A DNA stretch of 64,000 nucleotides from Bifidobacterium minimum. GTDB lineage: Bacteria; Actinomycetota; Actinomycetes; Actinomycetales; Bifidobacteriaceae. Made by a program: the position numbers and the translations under genes. The notes under the pieces were generated by a model. It saw only the letters and a list, made by a program, of their open reading frames with translations, did not search any database and was not told the origin of the DNA. Each line of letters opens with the position of its first letter. Position 1 is the first letter of the stretch. The stretch spans positions 620,001 through 684,000 of the forward strand of contig NZ_JGZD01000009.1 in NCBI RefSeq assembly GCF_000741645.1. Direction: 5' to 3'. Positions 27,304-38,011 of the stretch are shown here, one piece after another.

Positions 27304-28340
27304 GAGCTTCTTCCCCTGTCGTCGGATCTGTCGTCGGATACGGTCGTCCGACCGTCCATCGCCGATTCCCGTCCGTTCAGCACCGCGTTCCTCAGCGCCC
27401 TGTCCATCACCTCGCCGATTCGATCCATTCCGAACGAGTCGATTCTGGCCAGACCGTCCGCCGTCGATCCCACCATAAGACGCACCTGCGCCACAGCCTG
27501 ATGCACGAGCATATGCTCGCCGCCGATGGGTGTGCCGCCGTGCCTGTCCCATTCCCGCAGGAGCAGACTCGGCATGGGGTCGTATGCCACGTCGAGAAGC
27601 GTGCCGTCAAGACGGGGAGCCCTGTCCCGCAGGCTCAGGGCCAGGGAATCGGCCGCGTGCGCGGGGAGGGTGCTGATCACGATCTCGGAGTCCACGAGGC
27701 GGTCAAGGACTGCGGGGACGTCATCCAGGGATATGGCGTCAAACGCGTGGATGGAGGGAAGCGCGTCGCAGAGGTCCAGGATGGCGGTGTTCCGTCCCGG
27801 ATGGCGGGCGATGACGACGATCCGGCCATGGTCCGTGAGCTCGGAGCAGGCCGCCACGGCCGACAGCGCGGTGTTCCCGTTGCCGATGATGGCGATTCGC
27901 GTCGGATCCGCGTCGGATGGCAGGCGGAGCCGTCCGGAGGTCTCCCGGCCTCCGGACGAGGAAGCGTCCCGGCCGCCGCATGGAGCGTTGAGAATCGCCT
28001 GACGGATGCCTTCGACGTCCGTGTTGTACAGCCGGGGGCGGTTCCGTCCCGAGGAGTCGAGGATGGCGGTGTTCGCGACGGCCAGCCGCGTCGACCATTC
28101 ATCCATGCACTCACCCAATGGGATCACCGTCCGCTTCAGCGGCATCGTCAGACTCAGTCCCGTCCACGTGGAATCCAGCGACCGAAGGAACCCGGCGAGA
28201 TCGTCCTCGCCGACCTCCGCCCAGGTGTAGAGCCAATCGTCAAGTCCAAGGGCGTGATAGGCGGCGTTGTGAAGCACTGGTGACAGCGAATGGGAAATCG
28301 GTCGCCCCAAAACCGCGCATCGATGATCGACTCCCGTCAT
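27300..28340 (-). CDS. aroE: Shikimate dehydrogenase
   Basis: Reduces 3-dehydroshikimate to shikimate with NADPH in aromatic amino acid synthesis. The 346-residue protein begins with the substrate-binding motif VLGRPISHSLSPVLHNAAY near residue 10, has LTMPLKRTVIP near 65 (Lys), NTDVEGIRQAIL near 106 and the nucleotide-binding IIGNGNTALSAVAA near 150. It is about 60 residues longer than usual because of a Ser/Gly-rich insertion near 122-142 and a charged tail. Start and stop overlap uvrC and rapZ as ATGA. Confidence 0.92.
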   Translation of the reverse strand: MTGVDHRCAVLGRPISHSLSPVLHNAAYHALGLDDWLYTWAEVGEDDLAGFLRSLDSTWTGLSLTMPLKRTVIPLGECMDEWSTRLAVANTAILDSSGRNRPRLYNTDVEGIRQAILNAPCGGRDASSSGGRETSGRLRLPSDADPTRIAIIGNGNTALSAVAACSELTDHGRIVVIARHPGRNTAILDLCDALPSIHAFDAISLDDVPAVLDRLVDSEIVISTLPAHAADSLALSLRDRAPRLDGTLLDVAYDPMPSLLLREWDRHGGTPIGGEHMLVHQAVAQVRLMVGSTADGLARIDSFGMDRIGEVMDRALRNAVLNGRESAMDGRTTVSDDRSDDRGRSS

Positions 28341-30634
28341 GTCGCCTCCCTCGTTTCCTCCATCGTAGAGCCTTCCCTGGTCGATGGTGCCTTTCCGGCG
28401 GATACCGCTCCTCCGATCGTCTTCTCTCCGATCGTCTTCTCCGCGATCGTCTTCTTCCTGACCGACGGCGTGCCGTCCCCATCCGGACCCGATGCGGCGA
28501 GGGCCTGATGAATCGCCTCCGCACGCGACCGTCCGATTCCGTCGACGGCCAACAGCTCCTCGACGGAGGCCGCCCGGATCGCGCGCACCGATCCGAAGGC
28601 CTTCAGAAGACGCCGCTGCATGCCCGGTCCGATCCCGTCGATCCCGTCAAGCGCGGATCGGAGGGATCCCCGGCGCCGGACGTTCCGATGATAGGTGATG
28701 GCGAAACGGTGCGACTCGTCACGCAGACGCTGGAGAAGATACAGTCCCTGCGACTGGCGTGGGAGGATCAGCGGATAGTCCTCGTCGGGAAGCCATACCT
28801 CCTCGAGGCGCTTGGACAATCCGCAGACGGCCACGTCGTCGACGCCGCGGTCGTGGATCGCCTGCGCGGCGGCCCGTGCCTGCGGGCGCGCGCCGTCCAC
28901 CACGACGAGATTGGGCTTGTACGCGAAGCGATGCCGTTGCGCCGACGCCACGCCATCGGTGCTCTCGCCGGTATCCCCCGCGACGTTGCCATGGCGGAAG
29001 CGGCGCGACAGCGTCTCGTACAGCGCGTCGAGGTCGTCCAGACGTCCCTCCCCGTTCCTTCCGTGGATCTCGAACCGGCGGTACAGGGACGGCTTGGCGA
29101 TGGCGTCCTCGAAAACGACCATCGAGGCCACCTGATATGAGCCGTCGGTGGCGTTCGAGATGTCGTAGCATTCGATGCGCAGCGGGGCGTGGTCGAGGTT
29201 CAGTGCGGCTGCGACCTGGTTCATCGCCTCCGTGCGCGCACCCAGATCGCTGATCCTGCTCAGTTTGCTCCGTTGGAGCGCCTGCCCGGCGTTCTCATGG
29301 GCACGGTCCATCAGAGCCTTCTTGTCCCCGCGGCTCGCCACGCGCACGGTGACCGATCCGTGCCGCAGGTCTGACAGCCACGCCTCCAATTCGCCCGTCC
29401 TTGACGGCTGTATCGGGACGATGACCTCACGGGGTATGGGGGAAATGGGGGCCATCAGATCGGCGCGTCCCGTCTGCCCCTGTATCTGGTTGCGCTCGCG
29501 AGTGGCCTTGGCCCGCTCGACGCCGTCCACGGCCGTGGCCTTCTGCGTCGCCGCCACGGCGTCGCGTCTTTCGGTGACCAGAATCGACGAATCGGGATTC
29601 CTCGCGTCATCGGCGGAGATGTCCGTATAGACCTGCCAGAGCATGTCGTGCATCAGATCCTCGTCGCTGATGTCCTCGACGCGTTCCACGCTCCAGTTGC
29701 GTTCCCCGCGGATCGTTCCGGCGCGGACGAAGAACGCGTGGACCGAGGCCTCCAGCTCGTCGGATGCGAAGCCGAATACGTCGGCGTCGACGTCGCTGTC
29801 GAAGGTGACGGCGTTCTTCTCGATCACCGTGCGGAGCATCGTGATCTCGTCCCGGAGCCGCGCGGCGCGTTCGAAGTCGAGATCGGCGCTCGCCCGTTCC
29901 ATCTCGTGGGCGAGCTGGGCGAGATAGCCGTGGCTGAGGTTTCCGTTGAGCACGCCGACCAGCGTGGCCACCATGGCCCTATGGTCGGCGGGATCGATCC
30001 GGGACACGCAGGGCGCCGAGCATTTCCCGATGGACGCCAGAAGGCATGGTCGGCCGGAGGCCCGTGCGCGCCGGAACACCGAATCCGAACACGTGCGCAC
30101 CGGGTAGGCCCGCAGAAGGGCATCGAGGCTTCTGCGCAATTCCCACACCTTGGCGTACGGGCCGAAATAGCGTGTGCCGCGCCGCTTCCTGCTTCTGGTG
30201 ATCCACACCCGGGGAACGGGCTCCTCGATCGATGCCGCGAGGTATGGGTAGGTCTTGTCGTCACGGAACACCACGTTGAAGCGCGGATCGAACTCCTTGA
30301 TCCACGTGTACTCCAACGTCAGGGCCTCAAGCTCGGTGCCCACCACCGTCCATTCCAGCGATCTTGCGGTCAGCACCATGGTCTGCGTCCGGGGATGCAG
30401 CTGGGACAGCGGCTGGAAATAGTTCGTCAGCCGCTGGCGCAGGCTTTTCGCCTTGCCCACGTAGATGACCCGGCCCTCACCGTCACGCCATTTGTACACG
30501 CCGGGCCGGGCGGGGATGTCGCCGGTTCTGGGGCGGAAAAGGTCGCGTGAGTCGCCCAGAAGCGGCGCCCCGTTGGCGTTGGTGCCGGTGGTCCTCCACG
30601 CGGGGCTCGGGGTCGGGTCGGGTGGATTCGTCAT
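28337..30634 (-). CDS. uvrC: Excinuclease ABC subunit C
   Basis: Makes both incisions in nucleotide excision repair. The 765-residue protein has the GIY-YIG domain ([18 protein letters not shown] near 45-62), the Cys-rich region [17 protein letters not shown] near 200, the UVR domain [14 protein letters not shown] near 263, the RNase H-like nuclease domain with ECYDISN near 490 and [13 protein letters not shown] near 575, and tandem helix-hairpin-helix motifs near 660-715. The last ~40 residues are low complexity, encoded by a 15-bp tandem repeat. The ATG overlaps the uvrA stop as ATGA. Confidence 0.97.
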   Translation of the reverse strand: MTNPPDPTPSPAWRTTGTNANGAPLLGDSRDLFRPRTGDIPARPGVYKWRDGEGRVIYVGKAKSLRQRLTNYFQPLSQLHPRTQTMVLTARSLEWTVVGTELEALTLEYTWIKEFDPRFNVVFRDDKTYPYLAASIEEPVPRVWITRSRKRRGTRYFGPYAKVWELRRSLDALLRAYPVRTCSDSVFRRARASGRPCLLASIGKCSAPCVSRIDPADHRAMVATLVGVLNGNLSHGYLAQLAHEMERASADLDFERAARLRDEITMLRTVIEKNAVTFDSDVDADVFGFASDELEASVHAFFVRAGTIRGERNWSVERVEDISDEDLMHDMLWQVYTDISADDARNPDSSILVTERRDAVAATQKATAVDGVERAKATRERNQIQGQTGRADLMAPISPIPREVIVPIQPSRTGELEAWLSDLRHGSVTVRVASRGDKKALMDRAHENAGQALQRSKLSRISDLGARTEAMNQVAAALNLDHAPLRIECYDISNATDGSYQVASMVVFEDAIAKPSLYRRFEIHGRNGEGRLDDLDALYETLSRRFRHGNVAGDTGESTDGVASAQRHRFAYKPNLVVVDGARPQARAAAQAIHDRGVDDVAVCGLSKRLEEVWLPDEDYPLILPRQSQGLYLLQRLRDESHRFAITYHRNVRRRGSLRSALDGIDGIGPGMQRRLLKAFGSVRAIRAASVEELLAVDGIGRSRAEAIHQALAASGPDGDGTPSVRKKTIAEKTIGEKTIGGAVSAGKAPSTREGSTMEETREAT
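28412..28456. repeat. Three 15-bp tandem repeats in the uvrC 3' end
   Basis: Units TCCGATCGTCTTCTC twice and a third with three changes. They encode a repeated Glu-Lys-Thr-Ile-Gly type motif in the C-terminal tail after the helix-hairpin-helix domain. Confidence 0.85.
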
Positions 30635-33600
30635 CGGGCGGTCGCCTTGCCGGTCCGGTGACGGACGGCCTGATGCGCGCCCGTTCTCCGTCCCTTCCCG
30701 GAATCGGATGCTACGGAAACGGACTTCTCCAGAAGCGGCCTGAGGAACCGTCCCGTCCAGCTGTTATCGCATCGCGCCACCTGTTCCGGGGTTCCTTCGG
30801 CGACGACGGTCCCTCCTCCGTCCCCGCCCTCCGGACCGAGGTCGATCAGCCAATCGGCGGATTTGACGACATCGAGGTTGTGCTCGATCACGATGACGGT
30901 GTTGCCCTTGTCGACAAGGCTTTGGAGGACGAGAAGGAGTTTGCGCACATCCTCGAAATGAAGACCCGTGGTGGGCTCATCGAGAATGTACACGGTTTTC
31001 CCCGTCGACCGGCGCTGCAGCTCCGTGGCGAGTTTGACGCGCTGCGATTCACCGCCGGAGAGGGTGGTCGCAGGCTGCCCCAGCCTGATGTAGCCCAGCC
31101 CCACGCGGACCAGGGTGTCGAGATAGCGTGAGATCGAGGGATAGGACTTGAAGAAGCCGGCCGCCTCCTCGATGGGCATGTCCAGCACGTCCGCGACGGT
31201 CTTCCCGTTGTACGTGACCTCCAGCGTCTCCCGGTTGTACCGCTTCCCGTGACAGGCCTCGCATTCGACATACACGTCCGGCAGGAAGTTCATCTCGATT
31301 TTGATGGTCCCGTCGCCATGGCAGCTTTCGCAACGGCCTCCCTTGACGTTGAACGAGAACCTACCGGGTCCGTATCCGCGGACCTGCGCCTCGGGCGTCT
31401 TGGCGAAAAGCGTTCTGATCTTGTCCCATACGCCGGTGTAGGTCGCGGGATTGGAGCGCGGCGTGCGGCCGATGGGGTTCTGGTTGACGTGGATCACCTT
31501 GTCGCATTGGTCCACGCCCTCGACGCGCGTGTGCTTGCCGGGCACGATGCGGGCCCCGTTGAGCCTGTCGGCGAGAACCGGATAGAGGATGGTGTTCACC
31601 AGAGTCGACTTGCCCGATCCGGAGACCCCCGTCACGCATGTGAAGACGCCGAGGGGGACGTCGACCGTGATGTCCTGCAGGTTGTTCTCCCGCGCGCCGA
31701 TCACCCGCAGCCGGGATTTCGCATGGACCCGGCGCCTGCGGTCGGGCACCTCGATGGCCCGACGTCCCGCGAGATAGTCGCCCGTAATCGACCGTGACGC
31801 CTCGGATATGTGCGCGGGAGGGCCGGAATATATGACTTCTCCGCCATGCTCCCCCGCCCCGGGGCCTATGTCGACCAGCCAGTCGGCCTTTTCGATGGTC
31901 TCCTGATCGTGCTCGACCACGATCAGGGTGTTCCCCAGGTCGCGTAGACGGTGAAGCGTCGCTATCAGGCGTTCGTTGTCGCGTTGGTGCAGTCCGATGG
32001 AGGGCTCGTCCAGCACGTACATCACCCCCACCAGTCCCGATCCGATCTGCGTGGCCAGCCGGATGCGCTGGGCCTCTCCGCCGGAGAGCGTCTTCGCCGC
32101 GCGGGATAGCGTGAGATAGCTGAGTCCCACGTCGTTGAGGAACCCCAGACGGGCTCGGATCTCCTTGAGGACCTCCCCGGCGATGGTGGCGGCGGCGCCC
32201 TCAAGCCGCAGTCCGTTCACCCATGACAGGCTTTTGCGGATCGGCATGTCGCACACGTCGGCGATGGATCTTTCGCCGACGGTGACGGCGAGGACCTCGG
32301 GACGCAGACGGCGGCCGCCGCAGGTCTGGCAGGGGACCTCGCGCATGTACGACTCGTAGTACTGCTTCATCTGGTCCGAGTCCGTCTCGTCGTGGCGACG
32401 CATCAGGGTGCGCACCACCCCTTCGAATCCGGTCGAGTACTCCCTCAGCCGCCCCCATCGGTTGCGGTAGGAGACCTTGACGGTGAAATCGTGGCCGTAC
32501 ATGATCGCCTGACGGACCTCGGCGGGAAGATCCTCCCAGGGGGTGTCGAGATCGAAGTCCATGTCGGAGGCCAGACCCTCAAGCACATGCCTGTAGTACT
32601 CCCCTGTTCCCTTGCCGATCCCCCAGGGTTCGATGGCGCCGTCGTTGAGGCTTTTCGAAGGATCGGGTATGACGAGCTCGGGGTCGATCTCGAGCTTGTA
32701 CCCGATGCCGGTGCACTCCGGGCAGGCGCCGTATGGAGCGTTGAAGGAGAAGGTCCGAGGCTCGATCTCGTCGAGTTCGAGAGGATGCCCGTTGGGGCAG
32801 GAGCGGTGCTCGGAAAAGGGGCGCCTCCGATCGGCGTCCTTTGGATCGAGGTCGACGAGGTCGGCGACCATCAGACCCGAGGACAGGCGCAGGGCCGTCT
32901 CCACCGAATCCGTGAGCCTCTGCCGGATGCCCTCGCGGATCACCAGCCTGTCGACCACGACCTCGATCGTGTGTTTGCGCTGCTTGGTCAGGGTGATGTC
33001 ATCCGCGAGTTCGCGCATCTTCCCGTCGATGATGGCGCGGGCGTACCCGTCGCCGCGCAGCTGGTCGAGAAGATCGGCGAACTCCCCCTTGCGTCCGCGG
33101 ACCACGGGTGCGAGGATCTGGAACCGGGTCCCCTCTTTCATGGTCAGCAGTTCGTCGACCATCTGCTCCGGGCTTTGCGCGGCGATGAGGGCTCCGCATT
33201 CCGGGCAGTGGGGAATTCCAGTCCGCGCGAAGAGCAGACGCAGGTAGTCGTATATCTCGGTGATCGTCCCGACCGTCGAGCGTGGATTGCGGTTCGTCGT
33301 CTTCTGGTCGATGGACACGGCGGGACTGAGGCCCTCGATCAGATCGACGGCGGGCTTGTCCATCTGCCCGAGGAACTGTCGCGCGTAGGCGCTCAGGGAC
33401 TCGACGTACCGACGCTGTCCCTCGGCGAAAAGGGTGTCGAACGCCAGGGAGGACTTTCCCGATCCCGACAATCCCGTGAACACCACCATGCGGTTGCGGG
33501 GAATGGCGAGATCGACGTTTTTGAGATTGTGCTCGCGCGCGCCCTGGATGATGATCTTCCGATCGTGGTCGATATGGGAGAGATCCGCCACGAGGGTCCC

Positions 33601-33792
33601 GTTGCTGCTGTTGAAGGCCATGGAGGGCATGTCGTCGCCCGTGCCTCCGGGGAGCCCGTGTTCCGAGGTCGCGGCATGGGTGGGATGCGTGGCCGTGGGA
33701 GCCGTCTGTGTGGGAGTCGTCTGTGTGGTCGCCGTCTGTGTGGTCATGTGGCTGTCTGTTGTTCCTTGGTCAGCTGTTCCGCGCGTGGTCAT
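30631..33792 (-). CDS. uvrA: Excinuclease ABC subunit A
   Basis: Damage-recognition ATPase of excision repair. With ATG 33792 it has 1053 residues. The conserved protein starts only near residue 80 ([18 protein letters not shown]), then Walker [10 protein letters not shown], zinc modules ([16 protein letters not shown] with ACPECTG, and CESCHGDG with CEACHGKR), signature [14 protein letters not shown] near 565, second Walker [12 protein letters not shown] near 720 and [14 protein letters not shown] near 910. The first ~80 residues are a Thr-rich low-complexity extension. ATG 33792 is preferred because GGGGAG lies 7 bases upstream; ATG 33822 would sit 8 bases from the LexA box. Confidence 0.96.
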   Translation of the reverse strand: MTTRGTADQGTTDSHMTTQTATTQTTPTQTAPTATHPTHAATSEHGLPGGTGDDMPSMAFNSSNGTLVADLSHIDHDRKIIIQGAREHNLKNVDLAIPRNRMVVFTGLSGSGKSSLAFDTLFAEGQRRYVESLSAYARQFLGQMDKPAVDLIEGLSPAVSIDQKTTNRNPRSTVGTITEIYDYLRLLFARTGIPHCPECGALIAAQSPEQMVDELLTMKEGTRFQILAPVVRGRKGEFADLLDQLRGDGYARAIIDGKMRELADDITLTKQRKHTIEVVVDRLVIREGIRQRLTDSVETALRLSSGLMVADLVDLDPKDADRRRPFSEHRSCPNGHPLELDEIEPRTFSFNAPYGACPECTGIGYKLEIDPELVIPDPSKSLNDGAIEPWGIGKGTGEYYRHVLEGLASDMDFDLDTPWEDLPAEVRQAIMYGHDFTVKVSYRNRWGRLREYSTGFEGVVRTLMRRHDETDSDQMKQYYESYMREVPCQTCGGRRLRPEVLAVTVGERSIADVCDMPIRKSLSWVNGLRLEGAAATIAGEVLKEIRARLGFLNDVGLSYLTLSRAAKTLSGGEAQRIRLATQIGSGLVGVMYVLDEPSIGLHQRDNERLIATLHRLRDLGNTLIVVEHDQETIEKADWLVDIGPGAGEHGGEVIYSGPPAHISEASRSITGDYLAGRRAIEVPDRRRRVHAKSRLRVIGARENNLQDITVDVPLGVFTCVTGVSGSGKSTLVNTILYPVLADRLNGARIVPGKHTRVEGVDQCDKVIHVNQNPIGRTPRSNPATYTGVWDKIRTLFAKTPEAQVRGYGPGRFSFNVKGGRCESCHGDGTIKIEMNFLPDVYVECEACHGKRYNRETLEVTYNGKTVADVLDMPIEEAAGFFKSYPSISRYLDTLVRVGLGYIRLGQPATTLSGGESQRVKLATELQRRSTGKTVYILDEPTTGLHFEDVRKLLLVLQSLVDKGNTVIVIEHNLDVVKSADWLIDLGPEGGDGGGTVVAEGTPEQVARCDNSWTGRFLRPLLEKSVSVASDSGKGRRTGAHQAVRHRTGKATAR
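33701..33745. repeat. Three 15-bp tandem repeats in the uvrA 5' end
   Basis: Units GCCGTCTGTGTGGGA, GTCGTCTGTGTGGTC and GCCGTCTGTGTGGTC. On the coding strand they give the Thr/Gln-rich repeat in the N-terminal extension, keeping the frame. Confidence 0.85.
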
Positions 33793-33830
33793 GGGCATGC
33801 TCCCCAGACTATCGCACATCATGAATTATT

Positions 33831-33844
33831 CGAACACCTGTTCG
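33831..33844. promoter_or_regulatory. LexA (SOS) box of the uvrA-uvrC-aroE-rapZ operon
   Basis: CGAACACCTGTTCG, a perfect CGAAC-N4-GTTCG operator. On the minus strand TGTTCG within it is 17 bases from GATAGT (33806-33811), a possible -35/-10 pair, which would put the box over the -35. The downstream genes overlap as ATGA, so aroE and rapZ should respond with uvrAC. The divergent ABC-F gene begins 161 bases away on the other strand. Confidence 0.85.
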
Positions 33845-34004
33845 ACGTCAGGGAACGGATGGGGATGATTGGCGGGGGTCGCTATGATGGTCCGTTGGTC
33901 TGCCAATGCGCGGTGATGGACATGAGGCGCGGTGCGTGGCGGGGAGAACGACGTGAACGGCGCGGGCATGGAACGCGATGGCGATGAGGAACGGTGGTTG
34001 ACGG

Positions 34005-35606
34005 ATGGCGATTGAGGGCAAGGGGCTGGAGATCCGCATCGGGGCGCGGACGCTTCTGCATCCCACGGATTTCCATGTGTCCGCGGGCGACAAAATCGGT
34101 CTGGTGGGGCGCAACGGGGCGGGCAAGACCACCCTGACCCGGGTCGTTACCGGGGATATGCTTCCATCGGCCGGATCCGTGAGGGTGTCGGGGAAACTGG
34201 GCTACCTCCCGCAGGACACGCATGCCTCCGACCCCCGGCAGACGGCTCTTGACCGCATGATGAGCGCCCGCGACATCGCCTCCATCATCACTCGCCTGCG
34301 CAAGGCCGAGACCGGCATGTCCGATCCCGATCCCGACGTCATGACCGCGGCCATGGGGCGTTACGACAGGGCGATGCAGGATTTCGAGAAGGCCGGAGGC
34401 TATGCGGCCCAGTCGGAGGCCATAGCGATGGCCACCAGTCTGGGGCTCCCCCAGGAGGTGATGCAGCGGGCGCTGGGCACGTTGTCGGGTGGCCAGCGCC
34501 GCCGCGTGGAGCTCGCGCGGATCCTGTTCTCGGACGCGGACACTCTGATACTCGACGAGCCGACCAACCATTTGGACGCCGACTCCATCGAATGGCTGCG
34601 AGGATATCTCAGACGCTTCAACGGCGGTTTTCTGGTCATCTCCCACTCGACCGAGCTTCTTGACGAGGTCGTCAACAAGATCTGGCATCTCGATGCGCAG
34701 CGCGGTCAGATCGACATGTATTCATTGGGGTGGAAGGCCTATCTGCATCAAAGGGTCGTCGACGAGGAACGGCGCCGCCGCGAGCGCGAGGTGGCCGAGA
34801 AGAAGGCCGACCGGCTGATGCGTCAGGGCATCAGACTGCATGCGAAGGCCACGAAGGCCGTGGCCGCCCAGAACATGATCCGCCGTGCGCAGCGTCTGCT
34901 CGACGGCACCAGCGAGGCCGAGCGCGGGGAGAAGGTCGCCGACATCCGGTTCCCTGAGCCCGCGCCCTGCGGGAAGACCCCGATCATGGCCACCGACCTG
35001 TCGAAGGCCTATGGGTCGACGATCGTCTTCGCGGGCATCAATCTGGCGATCGACAAGGGATCGCGCGTCGTCATCCTCGGCGAGAACGGCGCGGGAAAGA
35101 CGACGACGCTGCGGATACTCGCAGGAGAGGAGGACCCCGACACCGGCGAGGTCGTGTATGGCCACGGATGCAAAATAGGGTATTTCGCACAGGAGCACGA
35201 CACCCTGGATCTTGACTCCACCGTTCTGGAGAATCTGGCGCATGTGGCCCCCGATCTCGATGACACCCACGTGCGGTCGATACTCGGCAGCTTCCTGTTC
35301 TCCGGCGACGACGCCCTCAAGCCCGCGCGGGTCCTCTCCGGAGGCGAGAAGACGCGTCTGGCGCTCGCCACGCTGGTGACGTCGCGCGCGAACGTGCTTC
35401 TGCTTGACGAGCCGACCAACAATCTCGATCCGGCGTCGCGTGACGAGATTCTCAAGGCCATTTCGAAGTACGAGGGCGCGATCGTTCTGGTCACGCACGA
35501 CGAGGGGGCCGTCGAGGCGCTGAATCCCGAGCGGGTCCTGCTCATGCCCGACGGTGATGAGGATCTGTGGAACGACGAGTACCTCGATCTGGTTGCCGAG
35601 GAATAG
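34005..35606 (+). CDS. ABC-F family ATPase (ribosome-associated)
   Basis: Soluble tandem ATPase with no membrane domain, 533 residues; ABC-F proteins act on the ribosome in translation or antibiotic protection. First cassette: GRNGAGKTTLTRVV near 38, LSGGQRRRVELARIL near 160, DEPTNHLD near 186. The linker near 245-300 is charged and helical. Second cassette: GENGAGKTTTLRIL near 358, LSGGEKTRLALATL near 445, DEPTNNLDP near 471. The linker looks ordinary for housekeeping ABC-F proteins and nothing suggests a drug-resistance type. Start has only a weak upstream AGGAA. Confidence 0.93.
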   Translation: MAIEGKGLEIRIGARTLLHPTDFHVSAGDKIGLVGRNGAGKTTLTRVVTGDMLPSAGSVRVSGKLGYLPQDTHASDPRQTALDRMMSARDIASIITRLRKAETGMSDPDPDVMTAAMGRYDRAMQDFEKAGGYAAQSEAIAMATSLGLPQEVMQRALGTLSGGQRRRVELARILFSDADTLILDEPTNHLDADSIEWLRGYLRRFNGGFLVISHSTELLDEVVNKIWHLDAQRGQIDMYSLGWKAYLHQRVVDEERRRREREVAEKKADRLMRQGIRLHAKATKAVAAQNMIRRAQRLLDGTSEAERGEKVADIRFPEPAPCGKTPIMATDLSKAYGSTIVFAGINLAIDKGSRVVILGENGAGKTTTLRILAGEEDPDTGEVVYGHGCKIGYFAQEHDTLDLDSTVLENLAHVAPDLDDTHVRSILGSFLFSGDDALKPARVLSGGEKTRLALATLVTSRANVLLLDEPTNNLDPASRDEILKAISKYEGAIVLVTHDEGAVEALNPERVLLMPDGDEDLWNDEYLDLVAEE

Positions 35607-35700
35607 AACGGTGAGGCACTGCCGTTTCTGACGGGTTCTTCTGACGGTTTTTCCTGACGGGTCGACGACGACGGGTTGAGACGGCATGGTGGCGCCGGCA

Positions 35701-35742
35701 TGGTGAAGACGACGTGGTGAAGACGACGTGGTGAAGACGACG
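35701..35742. repeat. Three perfect 14-bp tandem repeats in the ABC-F/nnr gap
   Basis: Unit TGGTGAAGACGACG, three exact copies, in the 291-base gap 35607-35897. More degenerate GACGGGTT-type repeats precede them (35627-35680). No gene or hairpin terminator is visible in the gap; a promoter for nnr must lie here but I cannot place it. Confidence 0.9.
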
Positions 35743-35897
35743 TGGTGGCCGTGTTGGCGGCGTCGTGGGAGCCGCGTCGCGGGAACGGCACGGCATCACG
35801 CCGCATATCCGCATCCATGGGGAGACGTCTCGGGTTGCGCGTCGATCCGAAGGCTATGACAATCGAAGACGGATGATCCGACGGCGGAAGGTGCGGC

Positions 35898-37889
35898 ATG
35901 AGGGATGACATGGCGATGAGTGGCCTGCGCGGCATGCGTGCGGATAATGGGACGAGCGACGATGATCCCAGGACAAGGATGCTGCGCACGATGGCGTTCA
36001 CGTCATCCGACGTCCGTGCTGCGGAGAGGCCCCTGCTCGACCGTTCGGTTCCGTTGATGAGGATGGCCTCGCGGGCGCTCGCGGATGTCTGCCGATCCGT
36101 CGTCAACGCGCGCGGCTCCGAGGTTGAGCGGTCCTCCATCGTCATCCTCGCGGGTGCCGGGAACAACGGTGGGGACGGGTTGTACGCCGGTTCTCTTCTG
36201 GCCCGGTCCGGCGCCGGCGTCACGGTGCTGGCCGTGGGGACGGCGCTGCATGACGCGGCCGCACGGTCGTTGATGAGGGCTGGCGGTCGTGTTCTCGTCG
36301 TGGATCCGCGCTGCCGGATCCCCGGCTTCGATACCGGCTTCGATGATGCCGAACTCCGCCTCAGGCTCACGGCATCGGCCGATCTTCTTCTCCATGCGGA
36401 TGTGGTGATGGACGCGATGACGGGCATCGGATCGAAGGGCGCGCTGACGGGCACGGCATCCGTCATGGCGGATCTCCTCGCCGAAATCCTCCATGACGGT
36501 CGGAGATGCGCCGACGGCAATGACGACAATGACGGCAATGGAGAAGGGGCCCATGACAGGCCCACGGTCGTCGCCGTGGACGTTCCCTCGGGGCTCGGCG
36601 TCGATTCGGGGACGGTTCCCGGTGCGAGCATAACGGCCGATGTCACGGTGACGTTCGGGGCCCTGAAGCCGTGTCTCGTCGTTCCCCCGGTCTGCTATCG
36701 ACGCGGCGGGCTTGTGGTGGTGGATCTGGGTCTCGATCTGGATCCCGGCAGGGCCGTCGTCCGCAGGATGGACGCGTCATGCGCGTCGTCGCGTCTTGTC
36801 GTCCCCGGGGCCGGCGACATGAAATACTCGCGTGGCGTCGTCGGGCTGATCACCGGTTCCCAGCGCTATCCGGGGGCCGGCGTGCTGTCCGTGTCCGCGG
36901 CGGCCCGGTCGGGGTGCGGAATGGTGCGGTATCTGGGTCCACGCCGAGCGCAGGATCTGGTGCTGCAGGCCATGCCGGAGGTCGTTGTCGGCAAGGGGCA
37001 CGTTCAGGCGTGGACGGTCGGATGCGGAGTGGATCCCGATGACCATGATGACGATTCTCCGGCATCGGCGGTCGGGGCGCTTCTTCGCCACTATCAGACG
37101 GATGACGGCGGCTCCGTGTCGACGACGGGGGTAGAGCCGATGCCACCAGTTTCGATGCCGCCCGTGTGCGTGGACGCGGGCGCATTGGATCTTCTTCCGG
37201 ACCATGTTCTCCCGCAGGTCGTCATCACCCCCCATGCCGGTGAGCTTGCCCGCCTGCTGACCCGCATGGGCCATCCGCGAACGGTGGACGCCGTTCTGGA
37301 CGATCCGTGGGGGAACGCCGTTCTGGTCCATCGGATCACCGGCGCGACGGTTCTGCTCAAAGGCGCCATGACCCTGGTGGTGGGCGACGATGGACAGGGG
37401 GATGGTTTACATCCGGATGGAGCGCATCCGGATGGAGCGCGCACGATGGTGTCGGGGGCGGGGCCCGCGTGGCTGTCGACGGCGGGATCCGGCGACGTTC
37501 TGGCGGGTCTTATCGGATCCCTTCTCGCCCAGTGGCGGGCCTCCCGTGAGAGCGCCGACGACGCTACGGCCGAGGAACGGTCATCCGCGGGCAAGGATCG
37601 GGGCTGTCCCGCCGTCACCGAGATCGCGGCGGCGGGCGCCTACATCCACGGTCTTTCGGGACGGATGGCAAGCGGATGCGATGTATGCGCCGACGCCGAA
37701 CCGCTTATCATGCGCGTGGCTCCCGTGGGGGGCGTCACCCGGGACTCCTCCACGTCCTCCGATCGGGTGCCTTGGAACCGGGCCCGATCCATCGGCCATC
37801 CCATCGTGGCGTCCGACCTGATCGAGCAATTGCAGTTCGTCCTCGCGTCGCTTCTGCGCCGCCATGAGGACGATGACGCGAGACGATGA
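35898..37889 (+). CDS. nnr: Bifunctional NAD(P)HX epimerase / ADP-dependent NAD(P)HX dehydratase
   Basis: Repairs hydrated NADH and NADPH. The 663-residue fusion has the YjeF_N epimerase domain (RAAERPLLDRSVPLMRMASRAL near 40; VILAGAGNNGGDGLYAGSLL near 80; VDVPSGLGVDSGT near 222) and the YjeF_C ribokinase-like dehydratase (VVGLITGSQRYPGAGVLS near 315; VITPHAGELARLL near 440; LSTAGSGDVLAGLIGSLLAQ near 527). Acidic and His/Gly-rich linkers interrupt both domains, including a 15-bp duplication at 37410-37439. GGAAGG precedes ATG 35898. The stop overlaps an in-frame ATG of the next gene. Confidence 0.93.
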   Translation: MRDDMAMSGLRGMRADNGTSDDDPRTRMLRTMAFTSSDVRAAERPLLDRSVPLMRMASRALADVCRSVVNARGSEVERSSIVILAGAGNNGGDGLYAGSLLARSGAGVTVLAVGTALHDAAARSLMRAGGRVLVVDPRCRIPGFDTGFDDAELRLRLTASADLLLHADVVMDAMTGIGSKGALTGTASVMADLLAEILHDGRRCADGNDDNDGNGEGAHDRPTVVAVDVPSGLGVDSGTVPGASITADVTVTFGALKPCLVVPPVCYRRGGLVVVDLGLDLDPGRAVVRRMDASCASSRLVVPGAGDMKYSRGVVGLITGSQRYPGAGVLSVSAAARSGCGMVRYLGPRRAQDLVLQAMPEVVVGKGHVQAWTVGCGVDPDDHDDDSPASAVGALLRHYQTDDGGSVSTTGVEPMPPVSMPPVCVDAGALDLLPDHVLPQVVITPHAGELARLLTRMGHPRTVDAVLDDPWGNAVLVHRITGATVLLKGAMTLVVGDDGQGDGLHPDGAHPDGARTMVSGAGPAWLSTAGSGDVLAGLIGSLLAQWRASRESADDATAEERSSAGKDRGCPAVTEIAAAGAYIHGLSGRMASGCDVCADAEPLIMRVAPVGGVTRDSSTSSDRVPWNRARSIGHPIVASDLIEQLQFVLASLLRRHEDDDARR

Positions 37890-38011
37890 CGCGATATGGC
37901 GGTCATGCCGGTAGGATGGACGCCGCCCGTGATTCCTTCCCGCCGCGTCATCCGCTGTTCCCATTCGTCATGTCATCCACCATCGCCACGTCATACGGAG
38001 GTCTTTTCCAC

